64,000 nt of DNA, taken from positions 1 to 64,000 of the forward strand of contig NZ_PJRS01000008.1 in NCBI RefSeq assembly GCF_002858925.1, given 5' to 3'. Below the pieces are notes generated by a model. It had not been told where the DNA came from and ran no database searches. It saw only the letters and a list, made by a program, of their open reading frames with translations. This stretch comes from Caulobacter zeae (lineage in GTDB: Bacteria > Pseudomonadota > Alphaproteobacteria > Caulobacterales > Caulobacteraceae). Made by a program: the position numbers and the translations under genes. Positions 17,098-27,000 of this stretch are shown here, piece by piece; positions within the stretch are counted from its first letter, which is position 1, and every line of letters begins with the position of its first letter.

Positions 17098-17691
17098 GTG
17101 ACCACTGACCCTAACACCCCGATCGTGACGCCCGCCACCGCCGGCGCCCTGCTGACCCTGGCGCACCCGGCGCTTGAACGCTCGCGCGCCAATCGCGCCC
17201 TGGCCAAGGCGGCCAAGGCCCTTTCCGGCGTCACCTTCCACGATCTGTACGAGACCTATCCGGACTTCTCGATCGACATCGAGGCCGAGCAGCAGAAGCT
17301 GGTAGACCACGACATCATCGCCTTGCAGTTCCCGCTGTTCTGGTACTCGCCGCCGGCCCTGATGAAGGAGTGGCTGGATCTGGTCTGGCTGCACGGCTTC
17401 GCCTACGGCCTGGGCGGCGACGCTTTGGCCGGCAAGCGCCTGTTCGTGGCCTGCACCACCGGCGGCCCGGCCCAGGCCTATCACGCCAAGGGCTACAACC
17501 GCTTCACCCTGGACGAATTCCTGCGCCCGCTGGAGCAGACGGCCTATCTGTGCGGCATGGTCTGGGAGACGCCCTTCGTGGTGCACGGGGCGGCGATGAA
17601 GGACGACGAGCAGCTGAAGGCCGAGGCTCTGCGCTACCAGGCGCGGATGTCGGCCCTGCTGGCCGCCGACCACGCGGCCGAAGGAGCGTAA
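17098..17691 (+). CDS. KefF/KefG-type NAD(P)H oxidoreductase (flavodoxin fold)
   Basis: 197 residues of the flavodoxin-like NAD(P)H dehydrogenase (quinone) family. The segments [29 protein letters not shown] (shown in parts: [17 protein letters not shown]) and FVACTTGGP are the flavin and substrate region found in KefF, KefG and modulator-of-drug-activity proteins. It begins with GTG. Such proteins activate Kef potassium efflux antiporters, and the antiporter gene follows after only 3 bp, so it is very likely the ancillary subunit of that transporter. N-terminal residues 1-17 are an extension ahead of the first beta strand. Confidence 0.88.
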   Translation: MTTDPNTPIVTPATAGALLTLAHPALERSRANRALAKAAKALSGVTFHDLYETYPDFSIDIEAEQQKLVDHDIIALQFPLFWYSPPALMKEWLDLVWLHGFAYGLGGDALAGKRLFVACTTGGPAQAYHAKGYNRFTLDEFLRPLEQTAYLCGMVWETPFVVHGAAMKDDEQLKAEALRYQARMSALLAADHAAEGA

Positions 17692-17694
17692 GCC

Positions 17695-19656
17695 ATGGAA
17701 CCGTTCCTCAAGCAGACCCTGGTCTATCTGGGCGCGGCCGTCATCTCGGTGCCGATCGCCAAGCGCCTAGGGCTGGGCTCGGTGCTGGGCTACCTGATCG
17801 CCGGCGTGCTGATCGGCCCGGCGATGCTGTCGCTGGTGGGCGAGCAGCACGACGTCATGCGCTTCGCCGAGTTCGGCGTCGTCATCCTGCTGTTCCTGAT
17901 CGGCCTGGAGGTGCGCCCCTCCACCCTGTGGGAGATGCGCAAGACGATCTTCGGCTTAGGGGGCGCCCAGGTGGTGGGCACGGCCCTGGCCGTGGCCGCC
18001 GTCGGCTACCTGCTGAGCCTGCCCTGGCAGACGGCCCTGGCCGTGGGCCTGGTTTTGGCCATGTCGTCGACCGCCATCGTGCTTCAGACCCTGGACGAGA
18101 AGGGCCTGCGCCAGGGCCCGGTCGGCCGCGCCGCCTTCGGCGTGCTGCTTTTGCAGGACCTGGCGGTGATCCCGATGTTCGCCCTGCTGCCGCTGCTGGC
18201 CACGGTGGCGCCCGACGCCCATGCCAGCGACGCCGGCGGCCATGGCGCCAGCCTGATCTCGCACCTGCCGGCCTGGGCGCAAGGCCTGGCCGTGCTGGGC
18301 GCGGTGGGCGTGGTCGTCGGCAGCGGCCGGTTCATCGTGCGGCCGATCTTCCGCTTCATCGCCGAGGCCCGCCTGCGCGAGATCTTCACCGCCGCCGCCC
18401 TGCTGATCGTGGTCGGCGTGGCCGGCCTGATGCAGTCGGTGGGCCTGTCGCCGGCGCTGGGCGCGTTCCTGGCCGGCGTGGTGCTGGCCGAGAGCGAGTT
18501 CCGCCGCGAGCTGGAAACCGACATCGAGCCGTTCCGCGGCCTGTTGCTGGGCCTCTTCTTCATCACCGTCGGCGCGGGCATCGACCTGACGCTGATCGCC
18601 CGCCAGCCGCTGACCCTGATCGCCCTGGTGCTGGGCCTGATGGTCCTGAAGTTCGCGGTGATGTTCGGCATCGCCCGCATCGCCGGGGCACAGGGCCGCA
18701 GCGCCGCCGCCGTGGCCACGGCCCTGGCCCAGGGCGGCGAGTTCGCCTTCGTGCTGCTGAGCTTCACGGTGGGGGCCGGCGTCATCGGCGCGGACCTGGC
18801 CGCCCTGCTGACCGCCACGGTCGCCGTCTCGATGGCCCTGACGCCGGTGGCCATGATCCTCTACGAGCGCATCGCCGAGCTGGTGAACGCTGCCATCCCC
18901 GACGTCGAGCCGGAAGCCCCGCAGTTCGACGAGGGCGAGCCCGACATCATCATCGCCGGCTTCGGCCGCTTCGGGCAGATCACCGGCCGCCTGCTGCAGG
19001 CCAACGGCTTCAAGTCGACGGTTCTGGACAGCGACATCGAGCAGATCGAGCTGCTGCGCCGCTTCGGCCGGCGGGTGCACTATGGCGACGCCACGCGCCT
19101 TGACCTGCTGCGCGCCGCCGGCGCCGAGCACGCCCGCATGCTGATCGTCGCCCTGGACGACCGCGAGAAGACCGCCGAGCTGGTGGAGACGGCCCGCCGG
19201 GCCTTTCCCAACCTGATCATCCTGGCCCGCGCCTGGGACCGCCGCCACGCCTACGACTTGCTGGCCAACGGCGCCGACGCGGTGGAACGCGAGACCTTCG
19301 AGGCCGCCCTGGCCCTGGGCTCGACGGCCCTTCAGAAGCTGGGCTTCCGAGCCCACAAGGCCTTCCGCGCCACCTCGTTCTTCCGCCGCCACGACCGCAA
19401 GACCTTCGAGGACCTGAAGCCGATGTGGGGCCAGGAAGAGGCCTACATCCTGGCGTCGCGCGACGCGGCCCAGACCATGGACCGGCTGCTGGCCGCCGAC
19501 CTGGCGCGCATGCGTCCGGGCGAGGCCGGCGGGGCCTGGGACACGGCGGCCCGCGACGAGGAGCTGCGCAAGCTGGCCCAGCGCAAGGGGGGCTCGGGCG
19601 GCGAGACCGAACCGGCCGAAGCCGACGGCTGGACGGGAACGCCTCCGCAGGGCTAA
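17695..19656 (+). CDS. Kef-type monovalent cation:proton antiporter (CPA2) with RCK domain
   Basis: 653 residues. About twelve membrane segments fill residues 1-400, including the CPA2 signatures LQDLAVIPMFALLPLL and LGAFLAGVVLAESEFR. A cytosolic RCK/TrkA-N domain starts near residue 418 with IIAGFGRFGQITG, and continues with DATRLDLLRAAGAEHA. The protein should exchange K+ (or another cation) for H+ and be gated by nucleotide or glutathione adducts. The flavodoxin-like partner is directly upstream. The C-terminal 50 residues are charged and low in complexity. Whether it is KefB- or KefC-like cannot be settled from sequence alone. Confidence 0.93.
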   Translation: MEPFLKQTLVYLGAAVISVPIAKRLGLGSVLGYLIAGVLIGPAMLSLVGEQHDVMRFAEFGVVILLFLIGLEVRPSTLWEMRKTIFGLGGAQVVGTALAVAAVGYLLSLPWQTALAVGLVLAMSSTAIVLQTLDEKGLRQGPVGRAAFGVLLLQDLAVIPMFALLPLLATVAPDAHASDAGGHGASLISHLPAWAQGLAVLGAVGVVVGSGRFIVRPIFRFIAEARLREIFTAAALLIVVGVAGLMQSVGLSPALGAFLAGVVLAESEFRRELETDIEPFRGLLLGLFFITVGAGIDLTLIARQPLTLIALVLGLMVLKFAVMFGIARIAGAQGRSAAAVATALAQGGEFAFVLLSFTVGAGVIGADLAALLTATVAVSMALTPVAMILYERIAELVNAAIPDVEPEAPQFDEGEPDIIIAGFGRFGQITGRLLQANGFKSTVLDSDIEQIELLRRFGRRVHYGDATRLDLLRAAGAEHARMLIVALDDREKTAELVETARRAFPNLIILARAWDRRHAYDLLANGADAVERETFEAALALGSTALQKLGFRAHKAFRATSFFRRHDRKTFEDLKPMWGQEEAYILASRDAAQTMDRLLAADLARMRPGEAGGAWDTAARDEELRKLAQRKGGSGGETEPAEADGWTGTPPQG

Positions 19657-19709
19657 GGCTGGATCAAGGAAGGGCCGGGACGGTCCGGGAACGACGGGAA
19701 AGAAGCGGC

Positions 19710-20456
19710 ATGTATCTGGAGTGCTATCCCACCGAGAGCCGGCCGCCGGAGATCGTGCCGGGGCGCCCGCAGCGGGCCTGGATGGACAACTTCGCCGACC
19801 GCCACCCCTATCGCTGCCTGCCGCTGACCATGGCCAACACCACCGGCTGGGAAATCCTGTGCCCGGTCGGCTTCGAGGCCACCTGGAACGGCGGCATCCA
19901 CCAGAACGACATCACCTTCAAGTCCGACCACCCGCATCCGGGCTTCGACGACTTCGTCAAGTCGCACTTCTCGCGCGGAACGATCACCTTCCACACCGGC
20001 TACCTGTTCCGCACGCCGCCGGACTGGCTGATCTGGACCATGGGCCCGCCCAACCACATCAAGGACGGCATCCAGCCGCTGGCGGGCCTGGTCGAGACCG
20101 ACTGGCTGCCCTTCCCATTCACGATGAACTGGGTGTTCACCCGCCCCGGCACGGTGAAGTTCGCCAAGGGCGAGCCGTTCTGCTTCATCACCATGATCCA
20201 GGACAAGCCGCTGGAGACGGTCCAGCCGGTCATCCGGCACTTCAACTCCAACCCCGACATGCGCAAGCAGTACGACGTCTGGGCCGAGAAGCGCGGCGAG
20301 TTCAACGCCCGCATCGCCGCCCGCGACCCGGCCGCCACCAAGGAGGCCTGGCAGCGCTTCTACTTCAAGGGCGAGCTGCCTGAAGAGATCGAGGCCCCCA
20401 ACCCCAAGGGCCACGTCAACAAGCGCCGCCTGAAAGCCCCGAAGATCGGGTTCTGA
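19710..20456 (+). CDS. DUF6065 family protein
   Basis: 248 residues, soluble, rich in aromatic residues. It begins MYLECYPTESRPPEIVPGRP and has distinctive blocks such as TTGWEILCPVGFEATWNGG, DWLIWTMGPPNH and FPFTMNWVFTRPG. I associate this pattern with DUF6065, whose function is not known. The ATG at 19710 lies 53 bp after the Kef antiporter stop with an AAAGAAG-like purine run before it. It may be part of the same transcript. The 3' end runs into an inverted repeat. Confidence 0.7.
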   Translation: MYLECYPTESRPPEIVPGRPQRAWMDNFADRHPYRCLPLTMANTTGWEILCPVGFEATWNGGIHQNDITFKSDHPHPGFDDFVKSHFSRGTITFHTGYLFRTPPDWLIWTMGPPNHIKDGIQPLAGLVETDWLPFPFTMNWVFTRPGTVKFAKGEPFCFITMIQDKPLETVQPVIRHFNSNPDMRKQYDVWAEKRGEFNARIAARDPAATKEAWQRFYFKGELPEEIEAPNPKGHVNKRRLKAPKIGF

Positions 20457-20580
20457 TTTCTCCCTTCCCCTTCGATGGGGGAAGGGTCGGGGATGGGGGT
20501 GACTGCCGAGTTGGCGGGTGCAGCGTCCGACGCCGCACCACCCCCACCCCTGCCCCTCCCCCATCAAGAGGGAGGGAATT
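20457..20580. repeat. Intergenic inverted repeat between convergent genes
   Basis: TCCCTTCCCC-ttcgat-GGGGGAAGGG at the left and CCCCTCCCCCATCAAGAGGGAGGGA at the right form two small hairpins. GGTCGGGGATGGGGGTG and CACCCCCACCCCTGCCCC pair imperfectly between them. The layout matches the repeat at 15488-15628. It separates the DUF6065 gene from the convergent acyltransferase gene and may help terminate both. Confidence 0.7.
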
Positions 20581-20584
20581 GGGA

Positions 20585-21727
20585 TCACCGCCGCAGCAGC
20601 TTCCCCGCCAGCCAGCGCCGCGCCGGCTCGTCATAGAGCTTGAGGCAGGCCCAGGCGATCGCAACCGCCGCCGCGAACACCCCCACGCCGACCAGCGCGC
20701 CTTGGGCGGCCGGGACCTTATGATCCACCACCCAGGCGGTGTAGACGTAGATCAGCGGATAGTGGGTGATGTATAGCGGGTACGAGAGGTCGCCGAAAAA
20801 GCGGGCGATGCGCAAGCTGGGGCCGTCGACGTCCTTCTCGCCCGCGCCGATGGCGACGATCAGCGGGAACAGCAGGATCACGCAGGCGGCCTCGTACAGG
20901 CCGTTGACCCAAAGGCGCTCAGGGCCGCCAAAGCGGGGCAGCGACAGGGCGGCGATCAGCAGCACGCTGCACACCGCAAAGCCGTGGCGGACCTTGATCC
21001 GCTTGCCCAGGCGCATCAGCAGCACGCCGGCGAAGAACGGGAACATCACCCGGGTCAGGCCGATGTGGATCCCCTTGGCGTCCAGGGCCCAGCCGCCGAT
21101 GACGTCGCCGCGCGGGCCCAGCACCAGGAGGCCGATCAGGGCCAGGGCCGACACGCCGACCAGGACGCCGAGCCAGCGGTTGGAAAGCTTCCGCAGGCCG
21201 ACGGCATAGAGGATGTTGGCGACGTACTCGTAGAACAGGGACCACTGCGGGCCGTTCAACGGATAGATCTCGCCCCAGCCGCGGATCTCGGCCGAGGGGC
21301 GCAGCGGGATCATCACGAAGCTCAGCAGCAGCACGCCGATCACCTGCCAAGCGGTGACGGTCTCGAGCTTGGGGAACATCGGTGAATGCTGGAAGGCCAG
21401 CAGGGCCGCCCCGATCAGGCCGCCGATGATGATCATCGGCTGCAGGCGCACCAAGCGGCGCTTGTAGAAGGCCCACGGGCTCATGACGCTCCAGCGGTCG
21501 TCATAGGCGTAGGCGACCACGAAGCCCGACAGCAGGAAGAAGAAGTCCACCGCCAGGTAGCCGTGGTTGATGATCTGCTTGTGCGGGCTGCCGCCCGAAT
21601 AGGCCTCGAACAGGTGGAAGGCGACCACCATCAGGGCGGCCACGCCCCGCAGGCCGTCGAGGATCACGTAGTGGCTCTTGGCGGGCGCTGTGGCGTTGGT
21701 CGAGGTCGCGGCGGCGAAAGACGTCAT
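20585..21727 (-). CDS. Membrane acyltransferase, OafA/YrhL family (acyltransferase 3)
   Basis: 380 residues from the ATG at 21727. The family start is clear: HYVILDGLRGVAALMVVAFHLFEAYSGG, where the RGVAA and H/F region contains the conserved Arg and the catalytic His. About ten membrane helices follow, ending with DLSYPLYITHYPLIYVY, another family hallmark. Such enzymes add O-acetyl or other acyl groups to polysaccharide, lipopolysaccharide or small molecules, at the inner membrane. A TTG two codons upstream is a less likely start. It is divergent from a LacI-type regulator with a palindrome between the two genes. Confidence 0.92.
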   Translation of the reverse strand: MTSFAAATSTNATAPAKSHYVILDGLRGVAALMVVAFHLFEAYSGGSPHKQIINHGYLAVDFFFLLSGFVVAYAYDDRWSVMSPWAFYKRRLVRLQPMIIIGGLIGAALLAFQHSPMFPKLETVTAWQVIGVLLLSFVMIPLRPSAEIRGWGEIYPLNGPQWSLFYEYVANILYAVGLRKLSNRWLGVLVGVSALALIGLLVLGPRGDVIGGWALDAKGIHIGLTRVMFPFFAGVLLMRLGKRIKVRHGFAVCSVLLIAALSLPRFGGPERLWVNGLYEAACVILLFPLIVAIGAGEKDVDGPSLRIARFFGDLSYPLYITHYPLIYVYTAWVVDHKVPAAQGALVGVGVFAAAVAIAWACLKLYDEPARRWLAGKLLRR

Positions 21728-21769
21728 GGGCAAGCTTCGCTGATGATGAGTCGCGATGAAGCGTTGTTG

Positions 21770-21785
21770 GGTTTATCGTTAAACC
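21770..21785. promoter_or_regulatory. Candidate operator palindrome
   Basis: GGTTTATCGTTAAACC: two exact 6-bp arms (GGTTTA/TAAACC) around TCGT, with CG at the centre as is usual for LacI-family operators. It lies 43 bp upstream of the acyltransferase ATG and 60-75 bp upstream of the LacI-type gene, a good place for autoregulation and control of both. Confidence 0.5.
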
Positions 21786-21844
21786 ACAACCCTCTTTAGG
21801 AACGCCGTTTCGTGGGCCTTCCAATCTCGCAGGACCTGACGACC

Positions 21845-22873
21845 ATGCAGCGCTCCAGGCGCCCCCGCGAACGGGCCAGGGTGACCATCAAGGACGTGGC
21901 GCAGAAGGCCGGCGTCTCGGCCATGACGGTGTCGAACGTCTTCAACGGCACGGGCAAGTTTTCGGCGCAGACCCGCGATCGGGTGATGGCCGCGATCACC
22001 GCCCTGGGCTACGTGCCCAGCTCGGCCGCGCGGAGGCTGGTGGGCGCTGCGCCGGCGCGGGTGGGCCTGCTCTATGCCGGGGTCGACAGCATGTTCATCC
22101 ACGCCGTGCTGGCCGCCGCCGCCGTGGCCAGCGCCGAGCGCGGCCTGCAGCTGATTACCCGCAAGGCCGGCTCGCCCGCCGAGGCGCTGGAGGTCGCGCG
22201 CGCCTTGCAGCGCTCGGGCGCCGACGCGCTTCTGCTGCTGCCGCCGTTCGACACCGTGCTGAGCGGCTCGACCGCGTTCGCCTCGCTTGGCCTAGCCACC
22301 GCCTCGATCGCCACCGCCGCGCCCCTGCCCGACATGATCACCGTGCGCATCGACAATCGCGCGGCCTCGTACGCCGTCACCGAACGGCTGGCCGCCAAGG
22401 GGCGACGGCGCATCGCCGTCATCGCCGGCCCGCAGGACCATTCCGACAGCGTCGAGCGACTGGAGGGCTGCCGCGCGGCTCTGGCGGCCCACGGCCTGTC
22501 TCTGCCGGAACAGCTGGTGGTCGAGGGCCGCTTCACCTTCGAGTCCGGCCTCGCCGCGACCGAACAGTTGCTCACGCTGGCGGAGCCGCCCGACGCCATC
22601 GTCGCGGCCAATGACGACATGGCCGCCGGCGCCCTGTGGGTGGCGCATCGCCGGGGGCTTTCCCTGCCGCGCGACCTGGCCGTGGCCGGCTTCGACGACA
22701 CCCTGCTGGCGACGCGGGTCTGGCCGCCGCTGACCACGGTGCGCCAGCCGATCGACCGCATGACCGGCCGAGCGCTGGACCTGCTGCTAGACGCGCTGCG
22801 CCGCCCGGCCGGCGAGGGTCCGCCGGCCGACGTGCTGGAAGCCTATGACCTGGTGGAGCGCGCCTCGACCTGA
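21845..22873 (+). CDS. LacI family transcriptional regulator
   Basis: 342 residues from the ATG at 21845. The headpiece reads VTIKDVAQKAGVSAMTVSNVFNGTGKFS, with the helix-turn-helix at about residues 13-40 and the hinge near SSAARRLVG. The periplasmic-binding-protein-like sensor domain follows, ending with the AVAGFDDTLLATRVWPPLTTVRQP block common to the family. It should bind a sugar or similar ligand. A GTG at 21812 in the same frame would add 11 residues; both have an AGGA nearby, so the start is uncertain. The divergent acyltransferase is the obvious candidate target. Confidence 0.93.
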   Translation: MQRSRRPRERARVTIKDVAQKAGVSAMTVSNVFNGTGKFSAQTRDRVMAAITALGYVPSSAARRLVGAAPARVGLLYAGVDSMFIHAVLAAAAVASAERGLQLITRKAGSPAEALEVARALQRSGADALLLLPPFDTVLSGSTAFASLGLATASIATAAPLPDMITVRIDNRAASYAVTERLAAKGRRRIAVIAGPQDHSDSVERLEGCRAALAAHGLSLPEQLVVEGRFTFESGLAATEQLLTLAEPPDAIVAANDDMAAGALWVAHRRGLSLPRDLAVAGFDDTLLATRVWPPLTTVRQPIDRMTGRALDLLLDALRRPAGEGPPADVLEAYDLVERAST

Positions 22874-22885
22874 AGCGGGCGCGAA

Positions 22886-22912
22886 AACCCCTCTGACCTG
22901 GCGTCAGAGGTT
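22886..22912 (-). terminator. Intrinsic terminator hairpin overlapping a stop codon
   Basis: CCTCTGAC (22890-22897) pairs with GTCAGAGG (22903-22910) around a 5-nt loop. On the minus strand the stem is followed by GGTTTTCG. The TGA stop of the 50-residue membrane protein gene lies inside the stem. It lies in the convergent gap with the LacI-type gene, so it could serve both directions. Confidence 0.65.
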
Positions 22913-23056
22913 CAGCAACAACCGGCTGGCGCCGTAGGCCGTGGCCAGCCAGAAGAGGGCGCTGAATGCGCCGCCGAACAGCATCGCGCGACGGAACTCG
23001 CGGCTGTGCAGAAGGCCGGGCGCGGCAGCGGGCCGCGAACCATGCGTATGGAACAC
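22904..23056 (-). CDS. Small single-span membrane protein
   Basis: 50 residues from a GTG at 23056. GGAGGA lies 8 nt upstream, a far better ribosome-binding site than for the longer frame that begins at 23140. The N-terminal half is basic and polar (HTHGSRPAA, HSREFRRA); the C-terminal half (about residues 25-45, MLFGGAFSALFWLATAYGAS) is one hydrophobic helix. The stop sits in a terminator hairpin. I do not recognise a family. The good start signal, single span and terminator make it likely to be a real gene. Confidence 0.6.
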   Translation of the reverse strand: MFHTHGSRPAAAPGLLHSREFRRAMLFGGAFSALFWLATAYGASRLLLNL

Positions 23057-23218
23057 CTGACGTTTCCTCCGTGGCTCGGCGCTGTGGGGGCTCGCGCCGT
23101 TAACCACGGGGACGACGATGTCACGAAACTGACGAAACACAACCTGAGCCGTCGCCTTTTAGGCGGGTTTCGGCCGCTTTTTCGCCCGAATTAGTGCAGC
23201 TACACGGAATATTCGTGC

Positions 23219-24565
23219 TCAGACAGCCTTCACCGCGGCGGCGATGTCGCCAACCACCTTGCGCACCAGGGCCGGGTCGTCGCCCTCGGCCATGATGCGG
23301 ATCAGCGGCTCGGTGCCCGAGGCCCGCACGACGATGCGGCCGGCCCCGTTCAGCTGGGCCTCGCCGTCGGCGATAGCTTCCTTGACCGCCTTGGCCTCAA
23401 GCGGCTTGCCGCCGGCGAAGCGGACGTTTTCCAGGAGCTGCGGCACCGGTTCGAACTGGCGGGCCAGGGCGCTCATCGGCTTGCCGCTCTCGACCATCAC
23501 CGCCAGCACCTGCAAGGCGGCGATCAGGCCGTCGCCCGTGGTCGAGAAGTCCGACAGGATCAGGTGGCCCGACTGCTCGCCGCCGACATTGAAGCCGCCC
23601 TCGCGCATGCGCTGCATGACATAGCGGTCGCCCACCGAGGTGCGCTCCAGGGTCAGGCCCAGCCCGCCGAGCTGGCGCTCGAGGCCGAGGTTCGACATCA
23701 CCGTGGCCACGACGCCGCCGCCCTTCAGCGCACCGGCCTTGGCGAAGGCGGCCGCAATGATGGCCATGATCTGGTCGCCGTCGACCACCAGGCCCTTCTC
23801 GTCGCAGATCACCAGGCGGTCGGCGTCGCCGTCCAGGGCGATGCCGATGTCGGCGCGATACTCGCGCACCAGCTTGGCCATCTGGTCCGGATGGGTAGAG
23901 CCGCATTCCTCGTTGATGTTGGTGCCGTCGGGCGTGACGCCCAGGCTGATGACCTCGGCGCCCAGCTCGTAGAGGGCGGTGGGGGCTACCTTGTAGGCCG
24001 CGCCGTTGGCGCAATCGATGACGATACGCAGGCCCGACAGCGACAGGTGACGCGGGAAGGTCGCCTTGACGATCTCGACATAGCGGGCCTGGGCGTCGTC
24101 GATACGCTTGACGCGGCCCAGGTCGCGCGGGGCCGCCAGGCCTTCCTGCAGGCCCTCGTCCATCAGCGCCTCGATCTTCAGCTCCTGTTCGTCCGACAGC
24201 TTGTAGCCGTCGGGACCGAACAGCTTGATGCCGTTGTCGGCGAAGTTGTTGTGCGAGGCCGAGATCATGACGCCGAGATCGGCGCGCATCGAGCGGGTCA
24301 TCATCGCCACGGCGGGGGTCGGCAGCGGACCGAACAGGCGCACGTCCATGCCCACGCTGGTCAGGCCCGCCACCAGGGCCGGCTCGATCATGTAGCCCGA
24401 AAGCCGGGTGTCCTTGCCGATCACCACCAGGTGGCGGCGGTCGTCCTGCGAGCGGAACAGCTTGCCGGCCGCCAGGCCGACGCGCAGTGCGACTTCGGCG
24501 GTCATCGGGTGCTTGTTGGCCTGGCCGCGGATGCCGTCGGTGCCGAAATAGGCGCGCTTGCTCAT
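23219..24565 (-). CDS. glmM: Phosphoglucosamine mutase
   Basis: 448 residues, alpha-D-phosphohexomutase family. The phosphoserine loop is [15 protein letters not shown] with catalytic S104, the metal-binding loop is DGDADR, and the sugar-specificity loop reads GGEQSGHLI, which marks GlmM rather than ManB/Pgm. The C-terminal phosphate-binding loop is [12 protein letters not shown]. It converts glucosamine-6-phosphate to glucosamine-1-phosphate for UDP-GlcNAc synthesis. It is divergent from glmS, which makes its substrate, with about 207 bp between the starts; shared control from this region is likely. Confidence 0.97.
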   Translation of the reverse strand: MSKRAYFGTDGIRGQANKHPMTAEVALRVGLAAGKLFRSQDDRRHLVVIGKDTRLSGYMIEPALVAGLTSVGMDVRLFGPLPTPAVAMMTRSMRADLGVMISASHNNFADNGIKLFGPDGYKLSDEQELKIEALMDEGLQEGLAAPRDLGRVKRIDDAQARYVEIVKATFPRHLSLSGLRIVIDCANGAAYKVAPTALYELGAEVISLGVTPDGTNINEECGSTHPDQMAKLVREYRADIGIALDGDADRLVICDEKGLVVDGDQIMAIIAAAFAKAGALKGGGVVATVMSNLGLERQLGGLGLTLERTSVGDRYVMQRMREGGFNVGGEQSGHLILSDFSTTGDGLIAALQVLAVMVESGKPMSALARQFEPVPQLLENVRFAGGKPLEAKAVKEAIADGEAQLNGAGRIVVRASGTEPLIRIMAEGDDPALVRKVVGDIAAAVKAV

Positions 24566-24772
24566 GATGATGGTCTTCGTCGCTGTCGGGTCGCTGTGTG
24601 AATCGGAGCAACGCCCATATAGAGCGTCTTCGAAGTCTCGTACGGACCGCGAAACGATCCGAAATGCAGATTTACGTCGCCGGCCCCTGCACGAGTGCTA
24701 AAGGCCGCGCTCGAAATATCCCGTGCTGGTAGCAATAGTCCTACAGGCGCGTTCTACAAAGGATCATGTCCC

Positions 24773-26593
<1,821 letters not shown>

Positions 26594-26596
26594 CGC

Positions 26597-26959
26597 CTAC
26601 CAGTCGGGCGTCTCGCCGTCAGCGAGACTGTAGCTGTGGAAGAAGGCGCCGGCGAACCGTGCGCCTTCCATCTTCGCCCCCTTAAAGGTGGTTGCGCATA
26701 GGGCCGCATCGCGGAAATCGGCCCCCGTCAGGTCTGCGCCGGTGAAGTCGCAGGTCTTGAGATTGCAACGCATCCCGGACCTGCGGAGCGACGTCCCGCG
26801 CAGCGAAACTGCGAGGCAACAGCCCCGCATCTCGACACCGTCCAAGACGGCGCTTTCGAGGGCGTCGGACCCGTCGGCGACGATGTCGAGGTTCGAGAAC
26901 ACTCTCTCTCCCCGCCTATACCGGGCGAGGAGTTGGCTCTCGGTGATCTGCGCATCCAT
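26597..26959 (-). CDS. Pentapeptide-repeat protein
   Basis: 120 residues. Residues about 40-105 contain degenerate A(D/N)Lxx repeats such as CDFTGADLTGADFRDAAL and TTFKGAKMEGARFAGAFF, which would form a right-handed quadrilateral beta-helix. Some members mimic DNA and bind gyrase, most have no known role. The gene ends 3 bp from the convergent glmS stop. The N-terminal 30 residues (RYRRGERVFSNLDI) form a short cap. Number of coils, about 12-13, is small for the family. Confidence 0.8.
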   Translation of the reverse strand: MDAQITESQLLARYRRGERVFSNLDIVADGSDALESAVLDGVEMRGCCLAVSLRGTSLRRSGMRCNLKTCDFTGADLTGADFRDAALCATTFKGAKMEGARFAGAFFHSYSLADGETPDW

Positions 26960-27000
26960 GGCGAGACAGTATCAGCGACGCCACTTCAGTCCAGACGCGC

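Noticed and set aside
24566-24772. glmS ribozyme
   Set aside because: No ribozyme core or pseudoknot is visible, and the ribozyme is mostly found in Firmicutes.
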